A DNA stretch of 64,000 bases from Spirochaetaceae bacterium (GTDB lineage: Bacteria > Spirochaetota > Spirochaetia > CADAEX01): the NCBI GenBank assembly GCA_009780675.1, contig WQZP01000013.1, forward strand, positions 1 through 64,000. The letters run 5' to 3'. This document shows positions 1 to 8,356 of the stretch, one piece after another. The notes below the pieces were generated by a model. It was given only the letters and a program-made list of their open reading frames with translations. It had not been told where the DNA came from and ran no database searches. A program made the position numbers and the translations under genes. The first letter of the stretch is position 1; every line of letters begins with the position of its first letter.

Positions 1-1
1 C

Positions 2-1681
2 GCAGGGCGCTTTGCTCCCTATTGGTATCGTGTCGGAGGCCATATAAGGGTGCGGACCCTAAATGATTTTGGGTTGCCAGGGCAGGATGATGATTACTAC
101 GAAATGGCAAGGCGAAGTATGCCTGGAGCTGTCCGTGATCCATTTTATTCCACTGTTGGGGGAAGGGAATTTCTGCTGACCTCAATCACAGCGACTATAC
201 ATAGCGGCGGCAGAGTAGTGGGTGTTGTTGGTGTGGACTTTGATACAGGCAGGATGCAGGAAACAGCTCTGCGTCTTTTTCCCTTTAACAGTGGCGTAAC
301 AAAAGTATTTAGTAATAACGGCACAGTAGTTGGGCATCACCTGTATGAGTATCGTATCGGGACCAGCATACTGGATACTGAACGGGATATGGGTGGGCCT
401 CATATGGACAGGCTGGAGAGAGCTGTTCGGTACGGGCAGGAATTGTATTATACACATTTTCATCCAGGTTTTCAGCAATGGATGAATATGTTTATTACCC
501 CCATAGAGATTGGGAGTACTTATACCCCCTGGAGCCTTGCGATTGTAATTCCCAGTAAGGCTATCATGGCGCCGGTACGCACCATGGAACGCACTGCCCT
601 TATCATCGCCATTATTGTAATAGCTCTGGTTTTTCCGGTGATAATATTCATGTCCCGCTCTTTGACTAATCCCATCCTCACGGTGGTAGATACCCTTAAG
701 GATATTTCGGAAGGTGGCGGGGATTTGACCCGTATACTCCGGGAAAATTCCAAGGATGAGATCGGCAGTCTTGCCCACTATTTCAACCTGACTCTACAAA
801 AGCTCAGGATGGATTTTTCCCTTTTTAGTCAGAATGCTTCCAAAGTTTCATCTGCTGTAAACGATCTTTCTTCTTCAGCAAGGCAAATTACCACTACTGC
901 TAATGAGCAGTCTGCCAATGTAGCGGAAATTATGAGCACTATGGAAAACAATAAAAACCTTTCGGAGCAGGTCGCAACAAAGATGGGAGAAGTGGCTGAA
1001 CTGGCGAAGCATACTGAAAGCATGAGCCAGCGCGGCGCGAATCTGCATGGCGCCAATGAGAGTATGATGGCAGGCATACGTCGGCAAAACTCAAAAGTTG
1101 TTGATGAGATCAAAAACCTCAGCGATGTGCTTTCCCGCATACATGAATCAGTACAGTTTATAGACAACATCGCGGATCGTACCAAGATCATAGCGTTTAA
1201 CGCTGCCCTTGAGGCATCGTCAGCTGGCGAAGCTGGGATCCGCTTTGCTGTGGTTGCCAGCGAAATACGCCGTTTTGCCGATAATGTAGTAGAATCAGTT
1301 GTTGAAATCAAGGAAAGGATTTTGGAACTGGAGAACGCTTCCGGAGCGCTTATATCCGAAGCAGACATTGGTGCACAATCCATTGACTCAGGATACAACA
1401 GAATGGTCGAGCAAAAAGAAGTGTTTGAAAACATCGTAGATGCTTCCCAAAATGTAGCGGTCCGTTCCCAGCAAATCTCCAATCTGAGCAAGCAGCAGGA
1501 GATGGCTATGAGCCAGGTTTTTACTGCATTAAAAGAAATTTCTGCCGGAGTCAGTCAGTTTGTTACCTCAACTACCATGACATCGATGACAGCAGATAAC
1601 CTTAATAATATGTCAGTAGAGCTAAAAAGAGCCCTTGCTAAATACCAGATCGAAAATAGGAGGGCAGATGACCAACATTGA
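2..1681 (+). CDS. Methyl-accepting chemotaxis protein, 5' end cut by window edge
   Basis: Transmembrane chemoreceptor. The frame is open to the first bases of the window (a GRFAPYWYR-like stretch before position 50), so the GTG at 50 is not the true start and the N-terminus with TM1 is missing. What remains is the distal part of a dCache-type periplasmic sensor, one membrane segment at about residues 183-205 counted from the GTG, a HAMP region, and a long coiled-coil signalling domain. The hairpin tip (DRTKIIAFNAALEASSAGEA) is a divergent form of the usual tip. It shares its last 14 bases with the next MCP and heads an operon with CheA and a response-regulator cyclase. No CheR, CheB or CheW gene is adjacent. 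The ligand cannot be told. Confidence 0.93.
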   Translation, partial: AGRFAPYWYRVGGHIRVRTLNDFGLPGQDDDYYEMARRSMPGAVRDPFYSTVGGREFLLTSITATIHSGGRVVGVVGVDFDTGRMQETALRLFPFNSGVTKVFSNNGTVVGHHLYEYRIGTSILDTERDMGGPHMDRLERAVRYGQELYYTHFHPGFQQWMNMFITPIEIGSTYTPWSLAIVIPSKAIMAPVRTMERTALIIAIIVIALVFPVIIFMSRSLTNPILTVVDTLKDISEGGGDLTRILRENSKDEIGSLAHYFNLTLQKLRMDFSLFSQNASKVSSAVNDLSSSARQITTTANEQSANVAEIMSTMENNKNLSEQVATKMGEVAELAKHTESMSQRGANLHGANESMMAGIRRQNSKVVDEIKNLSDVLSRIHESVQFIDNIADRTKIIAFNAALEASSAGEAGIRFAVVASEIRRFADNVVESVVEIKERILELENASGALISEADIGAQSIDSGYNRMVEQKEVFENIVDASQNVAVRSQQISNLSKQQEMAMSQVFTALKEISAGVSQFVTSTTMTSMTADNLNNMSVELKRALAKYQIENRRADDQH

Positions 1682-3182
1682 AATTATAAAGAAAATCGAA
1701 AGAGATGAGCATGAAGGGGAAAAGCTGATAAGTAACATCCGATTGCTGCTTGCGCTTATTTATACATTCAGCACAGCGGGCATTGCTGTAATCAGAGATA
1801 TGCAAGGTGCTGGTTTTATACCCTGGAGTTCCCATGTTGTTACTGCTATCTTTTTGCTGTACGCCATTTTTATATTTATTTATGTGCGGAAAAAAGAAAT
1901 TCTTAGCGGTAAATTCAAATATATCTGCGTTGTTCTTGATATGACGATTCTTAGTGCAACCATTTGGGTTAGTTGTACTTATCTGGAAATATCCCCTCCA
2001 CTTCCATTTCTCTCTTCACGGGCATTATTCTTTAGCATACTCATTCTGGCAGGCTCTTTCAGGCATAGTCCCAACTGCGCATATTTCTCCGGAATATTCG
2101 CAGCCTTTTGCTTTTTACTGGTTGTTTTCATAAACAGGAATGCCCTGGATTTACCCTATTTTTTCATTCTTGGGGAGAACGTAATACCTGTGAGTTTTCC
2201 GTTGTACAATGAATTTTTTAAATTTTTTGGAATGATAATAACAGGTTGGGTTACTGGTTTGGCCAGCAAGCGCCGCTTTGAACTCTTTAACAGCGCAATC
2301 AAGTCGGAAAACGTTGCTACTGTTGTTGCTTCAAAAACTGTTGACCAGACCCGCAGTATGGCAAAAATAATCCAGAAATCTACAGACGAAATTTTTGTAT
2401 CTTCAAAAGACATTTTTTCCACTGCTACCAACCAGGCTGCAAGCGTTCAGGAAATCGAAACCACGATAAACGAAAACGCCCAGATCGCTGTTGAAATCGC
2501 CGAAAAAACTTCAAGCGTTGCCACTATTGCTTCAAAAATGGAAGGCGATGTTATCAATGGCTTTTCGGTTCTTGAACGAAATGTTAATCAAATGAAAGAC
2601 ATTAAGAAAAAAAATGATGGGGTAATTTCCGGTATTATCGCATTGGGGAACAAAATTATAAAAATTCGTGATATTGTTAAGGCAATAAATACCATTACTG
2701 ACCAGACAAAAGTCATAGCGTTTAATGCTGCTATTGAGGCTGCAGGCGCTGGCGATAAGGGCAAGCGCTTTGCAGAAGTGGCAAGCGAGGTGGATCGCCT
2801 TGCCGATGACATTGCGTTGTTGACAAAGCAGATACGCGAACAGGTTGAGGAGATCCAGAATTCCTCCTCACTGCTTATTATTTCCAGTGAAGAAGGTACA
2901 GATAAGATCGCCGAAGGGAATAATCTTATAAGAGAACTGGAAGACATTTTTCGCGAAATCCGCTCTGGGGCAGAGATAACTGCGAACCAGGCGCAATCGA
3001 TAACTGTGTTTACGCAAAAGCAGCAAAAATCCACTGAACAGATAAGTGTTGCTATGATGGATATTTCCAGTGGGCTCTCAAATTTTATACATTCAACCGA
3101 AGTAGCAACTTCTTCTGCCGAGGGGCTTACGCAAATGATTCATGAACTGGACACTCTCTTGTCTGCTAAAGAGGGGACATAA
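1668..3182 (+). CDS. HAMP-less multi-spanning methyl-accepting chemotaxis protein
   Basis: Second chemoreceptor. The start is placed at the ATG at 1668, 7 nt after GGAGG; an upstream in-frame ATG at 1635 lies inside the previous gene and lacks this site. About 504 residues. The N-terminal third holds roughly six hydrophobic segments with short loops and no periplasmic sensor domain, so it may sense membrane or internal cues. No HAMP is recognisable before the coiled-coil signalling domain, whose tip reads DQTKVIAFNAAIEAAGAGDK, close to that of the first MCP. Both probably dock on the same CheA encoded just downstream. Possible methylation sites were not assigned. Confidence 0.9.
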   Translation: MTNIEIIKKIERDEHEGEKLISNIRLLLALIYTFSTAGIAVIRDMQGAGFIPWSSHVVTAIFLLYAIFIFIYVRKKEILSGKFKYICVVLDMTILSATIWVSCTYLEISPPLPFLSSRALFFSILILAGSFRHSPNCAYFSGIFAAFCFLLVVFINRNALDLPYFFILGENVIPVSFPLYNEFFKFFGMIITGWVTGLASKRRFELFNSAIKSENVATVVASKTVDQTRSMAKIIQKSTDEIFVSSKDIFSTATNQAASVQEIETTINENAQIAVEIAEKTSSVATIASKMEGDVINGFSVLERNVNQMKDIKKKNDGVISGIIALGNKIIKIRDIVKAINTITDQTKVIAFNAAIEAAGAGDKGKRFAEVASEVDRLADDIALLTKQIREQVEEIQNSSSLLIISSEEGTDKIAEGNNLIRELEDIFREIRSGAEITANQAQSITVFTQKQQKSTEQISVAMMDISSGLSNFIHSTEVATSSAEGLTQMIHELDTLLSAKEGT

Positions 3183-3197
3183 AAAACGGAAAGAGAT

Positions 3198-5486
3198 ATG
3201 GCAATAAACAGAGAAAAGTATATTGATAAATATGTTGACGAAGGGCTTGATAACACCGCTTTGATTGAAACGCTTGTCTTTGATATCAAAGATGGTAATT
3301 CGCTTGAAGATGATTTGGCAACTTTGCTGCGTGCATTGCATACACTTAAGGGTTCATCCCGAATGTTGGAGTTCGTGCGTATTGAAGAGCTAAGCCACGC
3401 TTTGGAAAGTGTTTTTGTTGCCATCAAAGAACACCGCGTTAGTCCTTCTGATAGCGCGATAAAGCTCATCCTTGCTTCCCTGGATTTGTTAAAATCTGGA
3501 TTTGCTGTTATCCGGCAAGAGAAAGACGATGCTATTGAAATTGGCGAATATGTAAAAAACCTGGTCTTTTTGGCGGCAAACGAGGAATTTACTTTGCCGG
3601 CAGTTAATGAAGAGCAAGTAAAGTATACATTGCAAAAAAAATCTATGGACCAATCTCCAGAGGAAAAAGTTGTCAGAGGAGAGCCAGATACTCTGACAGC
3701 AGAACCTAGTGCTCCTTCCAGTCCAGCTGGTAGTGCTTCTGGTGATGTCAGGAGTGTGCCACCTCCACTGAGCAAGCCGCAAAAAGAAGCGAAATCAGAA
3801 AGCATACGCATTCCCATTGAAAAAATTGACGACATTATAAAGAGCATTGCTTCTTTGCAGTTCCTTGAAATTGCTTCGAAAAGTATTTCAATGGAATACA
3901 TTGCATTGAGCAGTATGATAAAAGAGTATTCAAAAATACTCAAAGAGGATAAAAAGCATGATCCTGCCCTGGTGACGAGTTTTGTAAAGTTGGAGAGACT
4001 CAGCGAGCGGATCAATTCGACTATGAAAAATTATAACATAGATGCGGGCAGCCAGATCAAAAGTGCATACGACAGGGTAATTTCTCTTCGCACCCTTCCT
4101 CTTTCCACTATTCTTGACAGTTATCCGCGTTATGTGTACCAGCTTTCGGGTGAGCTTGGCAAAAAAGTGCAGCTTACCATCGAAGGTAAGGAAAATGAAA
4201 TCGATAAAAACATTATTGAGACCCTCGCTGAAATGTTTATGCATATGGTGCGTAACTCGATTGACCATGGAATAGAAACCCCGGAAGAGCGCCTTGCTGC
4301 CGGAAAAAGCGAGACAGCACAACTTTTGATTACTTGTTTGCAGGAAAGCGGCAATATGAGGGTTGTTATTTCTGATGACGGGCGCGGTATTGATCCGGAG
4401 CGGATAAGAGAAAAAGCAATACGTGGGGGCTTTGTAACAGAAGCTGCTGCTGCTTCGCTTACAAAAGAAGCTTTGATTCATTTTATTTTTCAAAGCGGTT
4501 TTTCCACCTCGAAAAATTTGAGCAATGTTTCTGGCAGAGGAGTGGGTCTGGACGTAGTGCGTGATAGTGTTGAAGCCCTTAAAGGCAGTATTGTTGTGGA
4601 AAGCAACGTTGGAAGTGGTACTGCTTTTACCATAGCAGTGCCACTCTCGATTGCAGCTTTGATGGGATTCCCCATTGTGTGCGGAGAAATGAAATTCATC
4701 ATCCCTTCGAATTTTGTAGATACTATACTGCTGATAAATCAAAGCGACATTGTAACCGTGGTTGACAGGCCGGAAATAAAGTACTCAGGACGCATGATAA
4801 AGCTTTATTACCTTAGCCAAATTTTGCGGATAAAAGCAGAATCTGTATCTATGAGAGATGCTGTCTTTGTGGTAATAATCCGCTCGTACGATGATATAAT
4901 GGCTCTGGCTGTTGACGATATCTCCAGCATGAGATCAGTTATTCTTAAAAATATGCCGAAGTTTATGGAAACAATACCAGTATTTTCCGGCATTGTTCTC
5001 AATGAAGATTATGAACTTGTAAGTGTTTTGCACATCCCTGCAATCATAAAAATGGCAAAGCGCATCAAGAGCATTGATATGAAAAAACGCAATGTGGAAT
5101 TTGAAAAACTCCGCAAGACAATTTTAGTTGTTGATGATTCTCTGGCTACCCGGGAAATCGAAAGTGATATTTTGACAGCAGAAGGGTACCTGGTGGATAC
5201 TGCTGCGGATGGGGCAGAGGCGCTAAGAGCTGCTAAATCCAAGAATTACGATTTAATCTGTACAGACATAAATATGCCTATCATGGATGGTTTTATGCTT
5301 ACTGAAAATATAAAAAAGAACAATGAACTTTCCCATATCCCTGTTATCGTTATTTCCTCCAGGGCAAGCGAGGAAGACCAAAAACAGGCAGCCATGCTCG
5401 GGGCATCACGGTATATCATAAAGAATTCGTTCAACAATCATAATCTGCTGGAAGCAGTAAGAGAGCTTCTTGGAGGAGACCAATGA
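3198..5486 (+). CDS. CheA-type histidine kinase with C-terminal receiver (CheA-REC hybrid)
   Basis: Chemotaxis-class kinase of 762 residues. Domains in order: Hpt (phospho-His H48 in HTLKGSSRML), a linker with no obvious P2, a P3-like dimerisation segment, a GHKL ATPase with N box MHMVRNSIDHG and G boxes, a CheW-like domain (about 485-625), and a receiver (about 645-760) with VVDDS and the DINMP phosphoacceptor loop. The built-in CheW domain may replace a separate coupling protein, since none is encoded nearby. The architecture resembles FrzE of Myxococcus. It sits 15 nt after the MCP and overlaps the cyclase gene by ATGA, so the three proteins probably work in one pathway. The fused receiver may act as a phosphate sink. 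Confidence 0.93.
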   Translation: MAINREKYIDKYVDEGLDNTALIETLVFDIKDGNSLEDDLATLLRALHTLKGSSRMLEFVRIEELSHALESVFVAIKEHRVSPSDSAIKLILASLDLLKSGFAVIRQEKDDAIEIGEYVKNLVFLAANEEFTLPAVNEEQVKYTLQKKSMDQSPEEKVVRGEPDTLTAEPSAPSSPAGSASGDVRSVPPPLSKPQKEAKSESIRIPIEKIDDIIKSIASLQFLEIASKSISMEYIALSSMIKEYSKILKEDKKHDPALVTSFVKLERLSERINSTMKNYNIDAGSQIKSAYDRVISLRTLPLSTILDSYPRYVYQLSGELGKKVQLTIEGKENEIDKNIIETLAEMFMHMVRNSIDHGIETPEERLAAGKSETAQLLITCLQESGNMRVVISDDGRGIDPERIREKAIRGGFVTEAAAASLTKEALIHFIFQSGFSTSKNLSNVSGRGVGLDVVRDSVEALKGSIVVESNVGSGTAFTIAVPLSIAALMGFPIVCGEMKFIIPSNFVDTILLINQSDIVTVVDRPEIKYSGRMIKLYYLSQILRIKAESVSMRDAVFVVIIRSYDDIMALAVDDISSMRSVILKNMPKFMETIPVFSGIVLNEDYELVSVLHIPAIIKMAKRIKSIDMKKRNVEFEKLRKTILVVDDSLATREIESDILTAEGYLVDTAADGAEALRAAKSKNYDLICTDINMPIMDGFMLTENIKKNNELSHIPVIVISSRASEEDQKQAAMLGASRYIIKNSFNNHNLLEAVRELLGGDQ

Positions 5487-7381
5487 ATACAGAACAAAAA
5501 CGCATTTTGATTATGGAAGATTCTGATATTTTTGCTGATATGCTCCTGGAATTTTTGGCTTCACTGGGCTGTGTAGTGGAGCGGGCAGTTAACGGATTTG
5601 ATGGATTCAAGAAGGTATACAGTTTTATGCCGCATATCATCATCACAGATGTTGAAATGCCGCTTTTTAAGGGGTATCAGGTGACGCGACTATTGAAAGC
5701 GCGCAAAAATACAAGAAGCATACCTGTTATTATGTATACAACACTGGGCGAAGCAAAAGATAAATTTTGGGGCGGAGATGCAGGCGCTGATATATATATC
5801 GAAAAAGCGCCGGATAATTTTCAACCGCTGCATGATGCTATTACCCAAATTTTTTCTGAATCCAGGGATATAGATTTTTCAGCAATAGAACGGGAAAGTA
5901 AGCGAATCAATGACAATTCCATTATTGAGTTAATGAATAATTTATTGGACAAAAAACTTTTTCAGACAACGATTATTGGTATGCTTGCGAAATTATCGGA
6001 CAGGGCATACTCGCTTGAAATGACTGTAGAGAAAATTCTTTCTCTGCTTAATAATGTATGCGAGGCGGAAATCGTATCACTGATGGTGTTGAGCGCCGAA
6101 GGTGCGCTGTATGTCTATACAGCGAATTTTGCTGGATTTACAGTGGAAATTGTTGATGATTTTTTTGGGATAAGTGTATCTGATTTCAACAATATGTTTC
6201 CAGATTTTAAGGTTTCGAATACGATCGCACAAAATTTGCTTCCTGCTGGAAACAATAAGAAAAAAGTAGCGGCATATATTACGATCCCGCTTATAATCGG
6301 AGGAAATAAATTCGCTTCTGTCCATATTGCCAATACTATAGGCGAATATTTTTCACCAAGTATTTTGGAAAATATCAATGTATTCCTCGGGGCAGCTGCT
6401 CCAATTGTCGCAAACTCGCTTTCCACGCTTGAATTGCTTGAACTTCAGAAAAAAACCAGAACAGCTTTTGCTCGTTATGTACCCGCCGATGTTATGGATG
6501 AAATAATAAGTGAATCATCAAAAAAGGTAGCCCAGAGTGAAAACAAGTATGTTTCGGTTCTTTTCTCTGACATTAGGGATTTTACTGCTATATCAGAACA
6601 TTCAGACGCGCAGCTTGTTGTCGAATTCCTGAATAATTATTTTTCGAAAATGGGTAGTGAGATAATTTCAGAAGGCGGTCATGTTGATAAATTCATGGGG
6701 GATGCGATTATGGCGGTTTTTGGGGCTTTTCGAAACCTTGAAAACTCTCCAGTAAATGCGGTACGTGCTGCGATCAAAATGCTTGCTGCTCTTGATGGAA
6801 TGAATGCTGCAAGTACAGCGCTTTCTCATGATAATATACAAATTGGAATTGGAATAAACTATGGCAACTGTGTTTTGGGAAACATTGGTTTCCAGGGCAA
6901 AATGGATTACACCGTAATAGGGGATGCGGTTAACGTAGCCGCGCGTATTGAAAGCCTTGCCAAGAGTTATCGTCACCCGCTTATTGTGTCAGAATATGTA
7001 TATGATGTGGCAAAAAACAATTTTCTGTTCCGCAAAGTAGATAATGTCAGGGTTAAGGGAAAAGGAGAACCTGTAGCTATTTATGCTGTTTATTCAGGTT
7101 TTCGGGGCGCTGCAGGTAATGTTTTAAGAACAGGTGAAGTTTCTGATTTGCCTTCCATACCTTCTCTGTTGGTTGACCGGGGAACTCTTGTAAACTATAA
7201 CAAGGGGCTGTCGGTGTTTTATATGCGTGAATGGAAATTGGCAGAAGAGTATTTTTCAAAGGCATTGGAGGCTGATGAAAACGATTATCTTTCGCAGCTC
7301 TATCTGAACCGCACTATTGAATTTGCGCGGAAACCGCCTCCTGATACGTGGGATGGAGTTGTTACGCTTGCCGAAAAATAG
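5483..7381 (+). CDS. Response regulator with class III adenylate cyclase output (REC-GAF-CHD-TPR)
   Basis: Predicted output of the chemosensory operon, 632 residues. The receiver (1-120) has E12/D13, phosphoacceptor D56 in TDVEMP, T86/T87 and K108. A GAF-like region follows (about 155-310), then a class III nucleotide cyclase domain (about 350-530). It keeps both metal-binding aspartates (SDIRDFT and KFMGDAIM), the purine-reading Lys of DKFMGD, Thr of DYTVIGD, and the NVAAR transition-state Asn/Arg. The Lys/Thr pair is the class IIIb adenylate cyclase pattern. A short TPR-like tail ends the protein. It starts within the last codons of CheA (4-nt overlap). Phosphorylation by CheA probably sets cAMP production. 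Confidence 0.9.
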   Translation: MNTEQKRILIMEDSDIFADMLLEFLASLGCVVERAVNGFDGFKKVYSFMPHIIITDVEMPLFKGYQVTRLLKARKNTRSIPVIMYTTLGEAKDKFWGGDAGADIYIEKAPDNFQPLHDAITQIFSESRDIDFSAIERESKRINDNSIIELMNNLLDKKLFQTTIIGMLAKLSDRAYSLEMTVEKILSLLNNVCEAEIVSLMVLSAEGALYVYTANFAGFTVEIVDDFFGISVSDFNNMFPDFKVSNTIAQNLLPAGNNKKKVAAYITIPLIIGGNKFASVHIANTIGEYFSPSILENINVFLGAAAPIVANSLSTLELLELQKKTRTAFARYVPADVMDEIISESSKKVAQSENKYVSVLFSDIRDFTAISEHSDAQLVVEFLNNYFSKMGSEIISEGGHVDKFMGDAIMAVFGAFRNLENSPVNAVRAAIKMLAALDGMNAASTALSHDNIQIGIGINYGNCVLGNIGFQGKMDYTVIGDAVNVAARIESLAKSYRHPLIVSEYVYDVAKNNFLFRKVDNVRVKGKGEPVAIYAVYSGFRGAAGNVLRTGEVSDLPSIPSLLVDRGTLVNYNKGLSVFYMREWKLAEEYFSKALEADENDYLSQLYLNRTIEFARKPPPDTWDGVVTLAEK

Positions 7382-7509
7382 GCTGGAAAAATCGTAAATT
7401 ATTGGCGCTTTTTGAAAAAAACTTGATATTTTTTAGCAAAATGGTATTCTTAATATGAAGCAGTGCTATTTAAGGCATAACACGCAAACAAATTATGTAG
7501 CCAATCATT

Positions 7510-7974
7510 TTATTTAAACCCCTTAAACCCATCTCTCCTTAAAACATCATATATAATAATTGCAACTGAGTTTGATAGATTAAGAGACCTTGCTCCTGCT
7601 AACATTGGAATCCTTATGCACTTGTTATGGTTTTTTTTAAGCAGCTCTTCAGGAAGTCCTTTGCTCTCTTTGCCAAACATAAAAAAACAGTTTTCCGATA
7701 CTTTGGTTTTTGTATAATCTTTTTTAGCAGTAGTCTCAACATAATAAATATTGATTTTTTTGTGCGTCTCAAAAAAATCATCAAGAGAGCTATATGTATT
7801 AATATTTACAGATTCCCAGTAATCAAGACCTGCGCGCTTTAAAGATTTATCATCCATAGAAAACCCCAGCGGCTCAATTAAATGAAGATTTGCCCCTGTT
7901 GCAGCGCAAGTTCTTATAATATTTCCGGTATTTTGAGGTATTTCCGGTTCAACAAGCACAATATTTATTGGCAT
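7510..7974 (-). CDS. trmL: tRNA (cytidine/uridine-34 2'-O)-methyltransferase, SPOUT family
   Basis: Small SPOUT methyltransferase of 154 residues, the usual TrmL length, expected to methylate the wobble ribose of tRNA-Leu isoacceptors using SAM. The family signature is clear: EPEIPQNTGNIIRTCAATGA at the N-terminus, FGKESKGLP in the middle, and the knot region IPMLAGARSLNLSNSVAIII near the C-terminus. The start ATG has an AAAGGTGG ribosome site. It lies alone on the - strand, convergent with the cyclase gene and divergent from the GIY-YIG gene. Confidence 0.93.
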   Translation of the reverse strand: MPINIVLVEPEIPQNTGNIIRTCAATGANLHLIEPLGFSMDDKSLKRAGLDYWESVNINTYSSLDDFFETHKKINIYYVETTAKKDYTKTKVSENCFFMFGKESKGLPEELLKKNHNKCIRIPMLAGARSLNLSNSVAIIIYDVLRRDGFKGFK

Positions 7975-8055
7975 ATTCCACCTTTTTTGCAGTATAATAT
8001 CTTCTATTATAATATTATAATCAGCGACTCCGCATTATAAAGAGGGTAACTGAAT

Positions 8056-8325
8056 TTGTCAAAAAAAATGTGGTATGTATATATTGTAGAATGTCGCGAT
8101 AAAACACTTTATACTGGAATAACTACCGAGCTTGAAAGACGGGTGGAGGAGCATAATAACTCTGACGAAAAAGGGGCAAGGTATACCAGAGCAAGAAGAC
8201 CTGTAAAACTTGTGTATCATGAAATAGTCGATAGCAGAGGCGAGGCTGTAAAAAGAGAAACAGCAATAAAAAGGATGAAAAGAGTCTCAAAAATTAAGCT
8301 GTTAAAAATACTGATTTTATGCTAA
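8056..8325 (+). CDS. GIY-YIG domain protein (YhbQ/UPF0213-like)
   Basis: Single-domain GIY-YIG protein of 89 residues. The motif pair reads WYVYIVECRDKTLYTGITT, followed by the Arg helix LERRVEEHN and the ARYTRARRPVKLVYHE stretch typical of the UPF0213/YhbQ group. Members of this group have been linked to nuclease activity, but the cellular role here is unknown. The start is taken as TTG at 8056 because AGAGGG lies about nine bases upstream; the in-frame ATG at 8068 is too far from it. The gene precedes the giant activase by 31 nt and could be co-transcribed with it. Confidence 0.88.
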   Translation: MSKKMWYVYIVECRDKTLYTGITTELERRVEEHNNSDEKGARYTRARRPVKLVYHEIVDSRGEAVKRETAIKRMKRVSKIKLLKILILC

Positions 8326-8356
8326 TATGGGTTTGGAATGAAATAAGAGGTATTTT

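Noticed and set aside
50-52. GTG at 50 as the start of the first MCP gene
   Set aside because: The same frame is open to the window edge and encodes Cache-like sequence before 50, so the gene is simply cut by the window.
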